A stretch of 64,000 nt of DNA from Mycolicibacterium sp. P9-22. Lineage in GTDB: Bacteria; Actinomycetota; Actinomycetes; Mycobacteriales; Mycobacteriaceae. The stretch's first letter is position 1; the number at the start of each line of letters is the position of its first letter. Below are positions 1 through 8,066 of the stretch, piece after piece. The notes beneath the pieces are model-generated. The model saw nothing but the letters and a program-made list of their open reading frames with translations, had not been told where the DNA came from and ran no database searches. The DNA is taken from contig NZ_NPKP01000007.1 of the NCBI RefSeq assembly GCF_008329585.1, forward strand, positions 124,001-188,000, given 5' to 3'. The position numbers were made by a program, and so were the translations under genes.

Positions 1-428
1 TTCTGTCCGTCGAGTTGCTTGACGAACTTCTTTGCCGAGTCGACCTCTAGGGCGTAGAGCCTGCCCATGTGAAGAATCCTGTGGTGCTCATCGGCCGGAG
101 CCGTGACGTAGCACAGGTGTGAAGCTGACAGTAACGAGGTGCGTACGTTGGCCATGACCGCTGCCACCGAAACTGGGCGATCCGTTTGCTCCACCACGCC
201 CATAACGTGACAAAGGTCTAGAAGCGCGTGGTCCATGGCGTTTCGCAGTAGGTTCGACGGCAACACCGGTGCGTCCTCAAAGGCCCGATCCACCGCGTCG
301 ATGGGCGATCCCGGTTCCGTAGCGAGGGGCAGTTCGGCCAACGCATCCCGCATGGCGTTCAGCAGGGACGCGGACCGTCCGTACTCAGCTCCATCGTTGT
401 CATCGGCTTGGAAGTAGTCGTGGAACAT
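1..428 (-). CDS. Hypothetical protein, 3' end outside the window
   Basis: An open frame runs from an ATG at 428 to the window edge without a stop, giving at least 142 residues. A purine-rich AGAGAGA stretch just upstream is a plausible ribosome binding site. The protein starts MFHDYFQADDND, is acidic at the N-terminus and then mixed alpha-helical, with no signal peptide or membrane segment. I do not recognise a family. It is transcribed in the same direction as the GNAT and cyclase-like genes to its right. Confidence 0.6.
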   Translation of the reverse strand, partial: MFHDYFQADDNDGAEYGRSASLLNAMRDALAELPLATEPGSPIDAVDRAFEDAPVLPSNLLRNAMDHALLDLCHVMGVVEQTDRPVSVAAVMANVRTSLLSASHLCYVTAPADEHHRILHMGRLYALEVDSAKKFVKQLDGQ

Positions 429-594
429 AAAGATTCTCTCTTTAAAGGCCATGTCGTGAATCGTCCTAATGCTGCACCAGTTTGAAAGCGACCACTAGCG
501 CGCGACTCGAACGCCTGAACGGCAGCGCAGTCACAGCCGCCCCCATCGAGTCGGCTCATCCGGCACACCGCCGGCGACGCCGATGGCCCGCGGT

Positions 595-1239
595 TCAGAA
601 GCCGTGGACGTCTGTGGCCAGCCGCGAGTGAACATGCATGTCGTGCCACCCATCGGCGTGCAACGCCGAACCCCGCCGGATACCCTCAGCGGCGAACCCC
701 GCCTTGATGGCCACACGGCAGGATGCGTCGTTGGCGGTCGAGTGCTCCAGCCCGATCCGGTGAAAGCCGGCATCGTCGAACGCCCACCGACACAACGCCT
801 GCGCCGCCTGAGTACACAGACCCAGGCCGCGCGCTGCCGGGACCATCCAGTACGCCAGCCCCGCCGAGCCGTCGTGCATTTTCACACCTTTCAACGACAT
901 CCGGCCCAGCAACGTGCCGGCCTGCTGCTGGGCCACCGCCCAGTTGAGCTCGGCCTCGGCCGCCCACCCGTGCTGCCACGCGGCGATCCACTCCCCCGCC
1001 TCGTCCACCGACTCAGCAGTGCGTACATGCCAGCGCTGAATACCCGGATCGGCGAACGCCTCGAATACCGCCACGGCGTCGTCGGCTCTCCACGGCCGCA
1101 ACACCACATCGGGCCGCACCGCGATCTCAGGCTGGTCCGATCGAGCGAAGAGCCCCGATTCCATGGCGGGTGCGATCAAAGGTGGCACATTCACATTGTC
1201 GGCTACAGCAGCGGCCTTCCGCCGGCTCCCGAACGACAC
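595..1239 (-). CDS. GNAT-family N-acetyltransferase (RimJ/RimL type)
   Basis: A 214-residue protein with the acetyl-CoA-dependent N-acetyltransferase fold. The N-terminal strand reads VVLRPWRADDAVAVFEAF, and the acetyl-CoA binding turn (A-R-G-L-G-L-C-T) lies near residue 137. The C-terminal NxxSxxVxxKxGF-type segment (residues about 167-180) is typical of RimJ/RimL enzymes acting on protein N-termini or small amines. The GTG start follows the stop of the cyclase-like gene directly, and a GAGGA element 6-7 nt upstream supports it. An in-frame ATG at 1164 would give 189 residues. The substrate cannot be told from the sequence. Confidence 0.8.
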   Translation of the reverse strand: MSFGSRRKAAAVADNVNVPPLIAPAMESGLFARSDQPEIAVRPDVVLRPWRADDAVAVFEAFADPGIQRWHVRTAESVDEAGEWIAAWQHGWAAEAELNWAVAQQQAGTLLGRMSLKGVKMHDGSAGLAYWMVPAARGLGLCTQAAQALCRWAFDDAGFHRIGLEHSTANDASCRVAIKAGFAAEGIRRGSALHADGWHDMHVHSRLATDVHGF

Positions 1240-2223
1240 CTATAGTTCCTCGGCATTTTGCGAGTCCCACCATGCCAGCACTCGTGTGCCGAACAGTGTC
1301 AGCCACTTCGACGGTTGGCCCGCCGGTGCGTCGACGTCGAACCAGACCCGACCGGGATGCCGATCGCCCTGCAGCCATGTGCCGTCCAGTTGCCGAGCGG
1401 CACGGATGAGTTCCATCGCATCTGCCAGGCGCGGGTCCGGCCGCATTCCGTCAACCAGCGATGCCTGGCGAAAGTAGTCAGCAGCGTTGAGGACGTTATA
1501 GGACCATCGAAACGGGTAGGCGGTCTCCAACACCCACGGAGCCACCGGCTCTCCGGTAGACAGGCGGCGAAACAGACCGCGCTGCAGTAGATATTCCTGC
1601 CCGGAGCGTCTTGCGGCGCGGGTCTGCTCGGTGCCTCCGGTCACAGCGTCGTAGGCGAGCAAGCCCTTCAAGGAATTGAGCGTCGAGTGGAACGACGCTC
1701 GCGTCGAGCCCTCTATCCAGTCACAGTTCCAGCCGCCCTCCGACATCTGATGTTCGAGGAACCAATCGACAATGCCCGTGATGTCCGCACCGAGCCATAC
1801 ACCGTTGGCGACCGTCCAGGCGTTGATGCAGCAGTCGACTTCACCGCTCCAGTAGGGCAGGTCCTCGTACTCCCAACGACTGTTCTCGGTAAGCAGCTCG
1901 ACCGTGCGCCGCTGACGAAGGACACGTGCGTCAAGGCCCCATTCGCGCAGTGAATTGAGTGTCCACGTCGTCGCGGTCCAGGGCCGACCGTCCGCCGCTT
2001 CGGGACCGTCGAAGTCGAAGCCTGCTGGGAAGAACGCACCGCCCGCCCATTGGCCATCCGGGTCCTGGCAGGAGAGCAGCCTCGCGCAGAAGCCTTCCTC
2101 TGTGGTCCTGGCCCGCGTTGCCCGCCAGACTTCGGGCGGTTCGCCCACAACGTCACGCTCCACCTGCCAACGCAGCGCAGGATCGGAATCCAACAGCCAC
2201 GCGATCACAGGCCCGGCCCCCAT
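1240..2223 (-). CDS. Terpenoid-cyclase/prenyltransferase-fold protein of unknown function
   Basis: A 327-residue cytoplasmic protein with tryptophan- and glycine-rich repeats of the squalene cyclase/prenyltransferase alpha-alpha toroid: DPDGQWAGG near residue 54, EGGWNCDW near 160 and a late DGTW motif near 281. There is no DxDD motif of class II cyclases and no full cyclase length (over 600 residues). A real terpene cyclase is therefore unlikely; it is probably a repeat-fold hypothetical protein. It abuts the GNAT gene with no gap, so the two are probably cotranscribed. Confidence 0.65.
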   Translation of the reverse strand: MGAGPVIAWLLDSDPALRWQVERDVVGEPPEVWRATRARTTEEGFCARLLSCQDPDGQWAGGAFFPAGFDFDGPEAADGRPWTATTWTLNSLREWGLDARVLRQRRTVELLTENSRWEYEDLPYWSGEVDCCINAWTVANGVWLGADITGIVDWFLEHQMSEGGWNCDWIEGSTRASFHSTLNSLKGLLAYDAVTGGTEQTRAARRSGQEYLLQRGLFRRLSTGEPVAPWVLETAYPFRWSYNVLNAADYFRQASLVDGMRPDPRLADAMELIRAARQLDGTWLQGDRHPGRVWFDVDAPAGQPSKWLTLFGTRVLAWWDSQNAEEL

Positions 2224-2344
2224 GCGCCGAAACTACAGGATTCCGGGCAGTGCGGACCTCGATCTCTGGAGCAGCGGTGCGGCTTGCCCGGCGTCCCGGA
2301 CGCTAGGCTTCACGGGACAACTGAGTGAATGGGAAAGGACTTCC

Positions 2345-2764
2345 GTGGGCAAGATAGTGACAGTGGAGTATGTCGACGACCTTGAGGGGACACCGGTTGA
2401 CGCCGAATCGGTTGATACCGTCGAGTTTTCGTATCGAGGGCAGGACTACACACTCGTCTTGACCAAGAAGAACGGCGCCCAGTTCGACAAAGACGTTGCT
2501 CGCTACATCACCGCCGCCAAGAAGGCCCAGTCCCGCGACGCGCGGGCGGCACGCAAGCCGGCGAAACCGCGCCCGCGGCAGAAAACCGCTCCGACACCAG
2601 TCGTGCAGCGTAAGACCTCTCCGCGAAAGAAAGTCGTGGCAGCGGCGTCCGGCCCGGAGCGAACGCGTGCGATTCGCCAGTGGGCAGCAGACAACGGGCA
2701 TGCCGTTTCCAGCCGAGGACGGATATCGGTAGCAGTCCTCCAGGCCTACGACGCAACGCACTGA
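2345..2764 (+). CDS. lsr2: Lsr2-like nucleoid-associated protein (paralogue with long linker)
   Basis: A 139-residue H-NS-like xenogeneic silencer. The N-terminal dimerisation domain (residues 1-60) begins GKIVTVEYVDDLEGT and contains VEFSYRGQDYTLVLTKKN, matching the Lsr2 beta-sheet and helix. The C-terminal DNA-binding domain (about residues 100-139) has IRQWAADNGH and the AT-hook-like S-R-G-R-I motif followed by a VLQAY helix. The basic, proline-rich linker (residues 60-100) makes it longer than the usual ~112 residues. The GTG start is chosen because an AAAGGA element lies 5 nt upstream and homology begins there. Lsr2 family members bridge AT-rich, often acquired DNA. This copy is probably a paralogue of the housekeeping gene. 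Confidence 0.85.
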   Translation: MGKIVTVEYVDDLEGTPVDAESVDTVEFSYRGQDYTLVLTKKNGAQFDKDVARYITAAKKAQSRDARAARKPAKPRPRQKTAPTPVVQRKTSPRKKVVAAASGPERTRAIRQWAADNGHAVSSRGRISVAVLQAYDATH

Positions 2765-2807
2765 GGACACTCAGCATGCCGATCGGCAGCGTTCGAGGAT
2801 TCCGCGA

Positions 2808-3866
2808 TTAAAGCAACTCGCCCTCTGTAAGCGCGGTCGCCAATGCGGCTGCCGGTAGCGGGATGTGGAACCGGCCCGCGTGGAGGTGCCAATAGAAGTC
2901 GTTGATCACGACGGCCGTGGGCGCAAGACGTCGAATTGTTGGGATCAAGGGATCGGGCACTCCCGGTGCCTCACCGGTGTACGCACATCGTTGGATCCAG
3001 TCGTTGCGGGCGCGCACACCCGGGAAGTTCGTGATTCCGCCGAGAATGGCATTGACCAATGCGGCTACGCAGAAAGCGATGTCGTGTTCGGCGTGCGAAG
3101 CGAGCATGCCCTGTTCATTCCTGTCGAGTTCAAAGCCGGCGGCCGCCATCAGACCGAAATCGGTCACCAGAACGGTCTCTCCAGTGGTCAGGATGTTGTC
3201 CAGATGGGTGTCGAAATGTACGACGTCTCGGTTTCGCATATGTATGGCGGCACCGAGTAGTTGGTCCAGCGCTTCAGTCACCACACGGGCGACATCCCCG
3301 GTCGAGGAGGACAATTCATGTTGTAGCCAGCTGGTGAATACTTGCGGCACGTACTCGATGAAGACGGTGACGGCCACGGTGCCGGCTGCAAGGGCACGAA
3401 GCCGATGCTCTACCGCCGGTGAATTCTGCCAGAACTTCACCGCACGGTCGATGCCGTCATCATCGACACGGCGCGGCAGTACATCGGAAATGATTCGCCA
3501 GTGATACAGCATCGGAAAATGTGAACACTCACCGCTGGTCACCCAGTCGCTGACCAGATCGTGCGCGGCGACCTCGCGCCAGGCGTTGAAGCCGGCCGAG
3601 CCCTCGCCAACACCGTAGTGATACCAGGGCGGCAGATCGAACAGATTGCCGGTACTGCCCGGCCCAGCATCAAGTTCACGATCTGACAGCTTGATCATTT
3701 TCACAAACACCGGACGGCCTGCGATACCGACCGTTTGCGTGGCACCCCCGATACCATAGGTCGGCGGCCCTGCTGAATTGAGGAGGTCGCGAATATTGCT
3801 GTCAGACAGCCTGTTCAACGCCGCCGACACTGCAGCCCGTCGAGACAAGCGATCGTGTAGATCCAC
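2808..3866 (-). CDS. Protein-kinase/phosphotransferase-fold protein
   Basis: A 352-residue protein with kinase-fold signatures. An FVKM lysine lies near residue 56. The catalytic loop VVHFDTHLDNIL (H-x-D-x-H-x-x-N, near residue 215) resembles aminoglycoside/choline kinase loops, and VTDFGL (near residue 233) is the metal-binding DFG. A conserved WREV helix sits near residue 97. There is no membrane segment, so it is cytoplasmic. The substrate (protein, sugar or drug) cannot be inferred. The GTG start at 3866 has a weak ribosome binding site. The gene converges on the lsr2-like gene. Confidence 0.65.
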   Translation of the reverse strand: MDLHDRLSRRAAVSAALNRLSDSNIRDLLNSAGPPTYGIGGATQTVGIAGRPVFVKMIKLSDRELDAGPGSTGNLFDLPPWYHYGVGEGSAGFNAWREVAAHDLVSDWVTSGECSHFPMLYHWRIISDVLPRRVDDDGIDRAVKFWQNSPAVEHRLRALAAGTVAVTVFIEYVPQVFTSWLQHELSSSTGDVARVVTEALDQLLGAAIHMRNRDVVHFDTHLDNILTTGETVLVTDFGLMAAAGFELDRNEQGMLASHAEHDIAFCVAALVNAILGGITNFPGVRARNDWIQRCAYTGEAPGVPDPLIPTIRRLAPTAVVINDFYWHLHAGRFHIPLPAAALATALTEGELL

Positions 3867-3921
3867 AGCGCGACTCCCGGTCTCATGAGGTGATGCCTAA
3901 ACTTATGTGCCTACCGCATGG

Positions 3922-4851
3922 TCAGGGGTCGATCCAGTGCGGTACCCACAACTCTTCGTCCGTTCGGGGTGCACAAGTGCGCAGGTGATCGCGCAGTGCG
4001 GTGAGCCCCGGGTGGCGATCTCCTTTGCGCGACAACAGCATATGCGGGTAGATCGGGGTTGGGCCTCGCAGCGGGATGCGCCGTAGATCGTGGGCCTCGG
4101 GCCACAGGTAGCGGTCTCCGCGCGTGACGAGGGTCGCCAACGAGGCCGAGTCAGCCAGGGCGTCCATCAGCGCCTCGTCGCCGAAGTTGGGACCGAGGGC
4201 ATCGATGCTGAGCCCAAAAGTATCGGAGAGCGACTGATAGAACATCGCCCACTCCGTCCCCGGTCTGATCCCCGGAATCCAGATGCGGTGGCCGGCCAGG
4301 TCGGCGGGAGTGGCCCAAGGCGTGTCCGCCAGCGGGTGGCCGGGTCCGACCATGAGCTCCAAGGGCGTGTCCAAGAGTCGTTCGACACGGATGCCGGCCG
4401 GGACCTGGGCTGCGGGCAAGGCGCGGAAAGACGCGTCGACGTTCCCGTCGAGCACGGCGCGGGCGGCCTGGGCGGCGTTCTCGTGGTCGAGAGTCACTGC
4501 GTCCAGGCTCATTTCCGGATGGGAGCGGTAGAATCGGTAGACCGTTTGGGCAGGGGCGATCCGCCGGTTGAGGACGTCCACCCGTAACGGCCGACTGCCC
4601 GGCCGCACCGCTTGCTCGGCGTGCTCGACCGTTGTCAGAATCTTCCTGGCGTGCGGCAGGAAGACCTGCCCGTCCAGGCTCAGCCGAGAGCCGCGGGACG
4701 TGCGCACCAGCAACGTGACCGCGAGGTGGCGCTCCAGGGCCGCTATCCGCTTGGAGACCGCTTGCTGACTGATCCCCAGTTCGTCTGCTGCCGCCTGGAA
4801 GTGGCCCGATTCCGCGACGGCGACGAACGTCCGCATCGCTTCGAGGTCCAC
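3922..4851 (-). CDS. LysR-family transcriptional regulator
   Basis: A 309-residue LysR regulator. The winged-helix domain starts VDLEAMRTFVAVAESGHF and contains AAADELGISQQAVSKRIAALE, the canonical LysR helix-turn-helix, ending with R-x-S-R-G-S-R-L-S-L. The substrate-binding domain follows from about residue 80. The GTG at 4851 places the HTH at the normal distance from the N-terminus; a GTG at 4887 would add 12 residues. It is divergent from the damaged sugar O-acetyltransferase gene at 4941, which is the usual arrangement of a LysR regulator and its target. Confidence 0.9.
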   Translation of the reverse strand: MDLEAMRTFVAVAESGHFQAAADELGISQQAVSKRIAALERHLAVTLLVRTSRGSRLSLDGQVFLPHARKILTTVEHAEQAVRPGSRPLRVDVLNRRIAPAQTVYRFYRSHPEMSLDAVTLDHENAAQAARAVLDGNVDASFRALPAAQVPAGIRVERLLDTPLELMVGPGHPLADTPWATPADLAGHRIWIPGIRPGTEWAMFYQSLSDTFGLSIDALGPNFGDEALMDALADSASLATLVTRGDRYLWPEAHDLRRIPLRGPTPIYPHMLLSRKGDRHPGLTALRDHLRTCAPRTDEELWVPHWIDP

Positions 4852-4940
4852 CCGTCCCACGGTAGGTCTACAACTGCGGGTTGTCACTGACGGACGTGGC
4901 GTGGTTTGCCCGCGAGGAACGCCGGTGATGGGATCGGCGC

Positions 4941-5491
4941 ATGTCCACTCGCACAGCGCGCGTCATGCCCGTCCAATCACCTTGTTTCACCGGCCACATC
5001 GCGCGAGTCACCGCGGTCACCGATGCGACGTCTCGGTTGAATGTGCTGCCGTTCAGCGACGTCGCAGGTCGGGCTGAACTACTTTCTGTTGTGTTCGGTG
5101 CTCCGCTGCCGGAGTCGGTCACCATTTACCCTCCGTTCTTCACCGAGTGCGGACTGCACACGACCTTCGGTGGGAACGTGTTCGTCAATCAGGGGTGCAC
5201 GTTCATGGACAAGGGGGAATCCGTATCGGCAACAACGTGATGATCGCCCCGAAGGTCAACCTCATCACCGGAGGGCACCCGCTCCCCCTGGCCGAGCGCC
5301 GTGAGTTCATCACGCTCGCCCCGATCGTCATCGAAGACGACGTGTGGATCGGAACCGGAGCGACGATCACGCAAGGCGTCACAATAGGCGCCGGCGCGGT
5401 GATCGCCGCCGGGGCCGTCGTCACCCGCGACGTCCCCGCCCGCACCCTCGTTGCGGGAGTTCCCGCCCGGGTGATCAAAGCGATCGAGTGA
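4941..5491 (+). pseudogene. Maltose/galactoside O-acetyltransferase-like gene with a frameshift
   Basis: Two frames together encode a NodL/MaaT-type left-handed beta-helix acetyltransferase. The first (4941 to about 5217) gives RLNVLPFSDVAGRAEL and GGNVFVNQGCTFMDKG. The second continues GGIRIGNNVMIAPKVNLITGGH and ends with hexapeptide repeats and VAGVPARVIKAI. The break falls in a run of five G (5213-5217): one extra G would restore the frame. The two halves overlap with no missing segment, so this is a recent one-base deletion or a sequencing error in a homopolymer. An intact enzyme would transfer acetyl from acetyl-CoA to a sugar. The gene faces away from the LysR gene. Confidence 0.8.
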
Positions 5492-5567
5492 ACGAGCGAT
5501 CCAGGTCGAGGCGATGACTTCGGCGCGCTTCCCGCGAGGCCCGGCCTGGCAGCGGCCGGCGGACTGA

Positions 5568-6143
5568 CTATTTCGGTGGGGTGACCGCGCGCCGGACCGT
5601 TTCAGCGAGGGCGCGCCGACGCCGGTCGTGATCGGCCTCCGGGTCGCCGTCAGTCACGGCGTAAAACAAACTCGCCGGCGACCATGTCAACGCCATCGTC
5701 GTAACGATCGAGAGCACGTCGGACGGATCCAGTTCAGGGTCCACGTGGCCACTGCGCTGCGCATCGACGATCGCCTGTAGCTTCCGCGCGGTCTGATCCT
5801 CGAAGTCGGTGACCAGATCGCCGACGGGAACACGCTCCAGCCGTGCCCACGTCGCCAGTCGCACCATTTCGGGCTGGGCCAGGCTGGCGTCATAGAGGCG
5901 GACGGCGTAGCCGGGAAGGTCTTGGCCGTCGATTGGCACCGAGTTGATGATGACATCGACGTTCTCCGCGAAGACCGCATCGAAAAGGCCGTCCTTGCTA
6001 CCGAAGTGGGTATAGATCTGGGCCTTGTTCGCCCGGGCGTTCACCGCGATTCGGTCAACGCGGGCACCGGCGATGCCGTGGGCGGCGAACTCCGCCGTCC
6101 CCGCCTCAATCAACCTGCGCCGGGTCGCCTGGCTGTCGTACAT
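5568..6143 (-). CDS. TetR-family transcriptional repressor
   Basis: A 191-residue TetR regulator. The N-terminal HTH covers residues about 8-55 (TRRRLIEAGTAEFAAHGIAG, then KAQIYTHFGSKDGLFDAVF), followed by a helical ligand-binding domain. The ATG at 6143 is preferred over a GTG at 6191 because the HTH then starts at the usual distance and the longer form would run across operator-like repeats. It is divergent from the alcohol dehydrogenase gene, which is its likely target. Confidence 0.9.
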   Translation of the reverse strand: MYDSQATRRRLIEAGTAEFAAHGIAGARVDRIAVNARANKAQIYTHFGSKDGLFDAVFAENVDVIINSVPIDGQDLPGYAVRLYDASLAQPEMVRLATWARLERVPVGDLVTDFEDQTARKLQAIVDAQRSGHVDPELDPSDVLSIVTTMALTWSPASLFYAVTDGDPEADHDRRRRALAETVRRAVTPPK

Positions 6144-6156
6144 GCTCGACAGGGTA

Positions 6157-6226
6157 ACTAACCAGTTTGTTTGACCTGTCACGGTGGCCACGCTATGGTC
6201 GAGACACGAAACTAACTAGATAGTTT
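6157..6226. promoter_or_regulatory. Divergent promoter with two operator-like repeats
   Basis: The decamer AACTAACYAG occurs twice about 52 bp apart (near 6158 and 6210). The second lies in an inverted repeat, AAACTA (6209-6214) and TAGTTT (6221-6226), with 6-bp spacing; the first is part of AACT-AACC-AGTT. The sites sit between the TetR gene and the alcohol dehydrogenase start and are the likely binding sites of that repressor. Confidence 0.6.
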
Positions 6227-6287
6227 TATCTCTCGAACGCCGATCGGTATCGCCGTGACGCGCACCCACCCAGAAAGAGGCCGTGCC

Positions 6288-7304
6288 GTGAAAGTTGTTT
6301 CCTATGCCGCAACAACTGCTCGGGGCTCCCTCGAACGGTTCGAATATGAACCCGAACCCTTGGGCCCCGATGAGGTCGACGTAGCGGTCACACACTGCGG
6401 CATCTGCCACACCGACTCTTCGATGGTCGACAACGAGTGGGGGTTCTCGCAGTACCCGGTGGTGGCCGGCCATGAAACGGTGGGCACCGTCGTCGCAATC
6501 GGCGCCAACGTCGATTCGACGCGGCTCCACATCGGCCGGCGGGTGGGCGTCGGGGCGATATGCGGTGCGTGCATGAACTGTGAGTGGTGCTTGGCCGGAA
6601 AGCACAGCGTGTGCCCGGCCCGAGTGGATACCGTGATGCGAGGTCACCTCGGCGGCTTCGCGAGTCACGTTCGAGCGGCCAACTGGCAGTTCGTCTACCC
6701 CATCCCCGATGCGATCGCGTCCGAGCATGCGGGACCGCTATTATGCGCAGGTGCAACGGTATTCACGCCGATGCTGCGGTACGGTGTGCGGCCGACCGAC
6801 CGGGTAGCGGTGGTGGGCATCGGAGGATTGGGGCACCTGGCCCTGCAATTCTCGGCCAAATGGGGTTGCGCCGTGACGGCGATATCGTCATCCCGCAAGA
6901 AGGAGGCGCAGGCCCGCAGGTTCGGCGCGACGGCTTTCATCGACGCCTCGGATACCGATGAGTTGGCAGCAGCGGCTGGGTCATTCGACTTCATCCTGAG
7001 CACGGTGCCCGCTGACCTGCCGTGGAACGATTACGTGGCGGCGCTGCGACCGCGGGGCACGCTGTGCATCGTCGGCGGGCCGCAGAACGCCATTTCCGTG
7101 GGCGCCTTCGATCTGTTGCCGGCCGAGAAGGTCGTCGCGGGCGGCATACCGGGTTCGCCGGTCGAGACCGTCCAGATGCTCGACTTCGCGGCGCGGCACA
7201 ACATTCGACCGACGATCGAGACATTCTCGATGACAGACGCCAATCGCGCACTCGATCACGTCCGTCGCGGCAGGGCGCGGTTCCGGGCCGTCCTCGTCGC
7301 CTGA
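6288..7304 (+). CDS. Zinc-dependent alcohol dehydrogenase / aldehyde reductase (CAD/AdhC-like)
   Basis: A 338-residue medium-chain dehydrogenase. Catalytic zinc ligands are in THCGICHTD and the GHE motif (PVVAGHETVG). A structural zinc site is formed by the cysteines of GAICGACMNCEWCLAGKHSVC. The Rossmann motif is GIGGLGHLALQF. This pattern fits the cinnamyl-alcohol dehydrogenase/YahK class, NADPH-linked reductases of aldehydes. The GTG at 6288 is chosen because AGAAAGAGG lies 7 nt upstream; a GTG at 6255 has no such site. It is likely controlled by the divergent TetR. Confidence 0.9.
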   Translation: MKVVSYAATTARGSLERFEYEPEPLGPDEVDVAVTHCGICHTDSSMVDNEWGFSQYPVVAGHETVGTVVAIGANVDSTRLHIGRRVGVGAICGACMNCEWCLAGKHSVCPARVDTVMRGHLGGFASHVRAANWQFVYPIPDAIASEHAGPLLCAGATVFTPMLRYGVRPTDRVAVVGIGGLGHLALQFSAKWGCAVTAISSSRKKEAQARRFGATAFIDASDTDELAAAAGSFDFILSTVPADLPWNDYVAALRPRGTLCIVGGPQNAISVGAFDLLPAEKVVAGGIPGSPVETVQMLDFAARHNIRPTIETFSMTDANRALDHVRRGRARFRAVLVA

Positions 7305-7358
7305 CGCGCGCAGGTTGTGAGCGCGCGATACGGATGGCACCGCATCGCCGGTGGCGGG

Positions 7359-8066
7359 TTACGGGGCCGTTTCTGCCGCGCGCTCCCAGAGGACATGCCC
7401 GAGCACTCCGCAGCCGAGCGTCACGGCCGCCGCGGCGTACACCGGCACACTGATATGAAGTTTGATCATCAGGCCGCCGGCCAGCGCGCCGGCGAAAATG
7501 GCCACGACGGCCCACAGCCGACGGTGGGTGAACCATGCCAGCCCACCCTTGAACAACGTCTCGCTGGCGTATGACGTGATGGTCGACGTCACCACCACTG
7601 TGGTCATGTCGGTGACGGCGAGGAACCGCGCGACGGACGCCTGCGCTCCCATGACGACCGCGATCGTGGCGGCGCAGGCGATCCCGGCCGGCGATCGTCC
7701 CGGATCGCGTACGAACAGCAGTGCCGTCGCCACCGCGGTAAGCACGACCGCGTTGGCGACGACGGTGGTGGTCACGACGGGGGTCCACGCGCGCTTGCGG
7801 CCGCGGATCAACCCGCCGACGAACGCCGCCCCCGCCACGTAACCGACCAGCGCGATGAGCGGTCCGGCCACCGGTAGCCCTTCGTCGGCGGCGATGCCCA
7901 TGCCGAGGATGACCACGTTCCCGGTCATGTTGCCCGTGAACACCCGATCCAGCCCGAGATAGCCGACGGCGTCGAGGGCACCGGTCACCACGGTCAGTGT
8001 CATCATCAACCACAGGTGCAGGTGCCGATGCGTGAACCGACGCGATGCCTGAGCTGCTTCGCTCAC
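7359..8066 (-). CDS. YoaK/DUF1275-family membrane protein
   Basis: A 235-residue integral membrane protein with about six hydrophobic segments. It carries the DUF1275 signature TGALDAVGYLGL followed by RVFTGNMTGNVVILG near residues 29-55. Function in this family is not established. The GTG start overlaps the stop of the gamma-glutamyltransferase gene by 4 nt (GTGA), so the two are probably translationally coupled as the last genes of the importer operon. Confidence 0.85.
   Translation of the reverse strand: MSEAAQASRRFTHRHLHLWLMMTLTVVTGALDAVGYLGLDRVFTGNMTGNVVILGMGIAADEGLPVAGPLIALVGYVAGAAFVGGLIRGRKRAWTPVVTTTVVANAVVLTAVATALLFVRDPGRSPAGIACAATIAVVMGAQASVARFLAVTDMTTVVVTSTITSYASETLFKGGLAWFTHRRLWAVVAIFAGALAGGLMIKLHISVPVYAAAAVTLGCGVLGHVLWERAAETAP

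Noticed and set aside
583..1245. 220-residue plus-strand frame opposite the GNAT gene
   Set aside because: Arg/His-rich shadow typical of GC-rich antisense frames; the minus strand holds the real acetyltransferase motifs.
2303..2770. 155-residue minus-strand frame over the lsr2-like gene
   Set aside because: Antisense shadow of a clear Lsr2 coding sequence with a good ribosome site.
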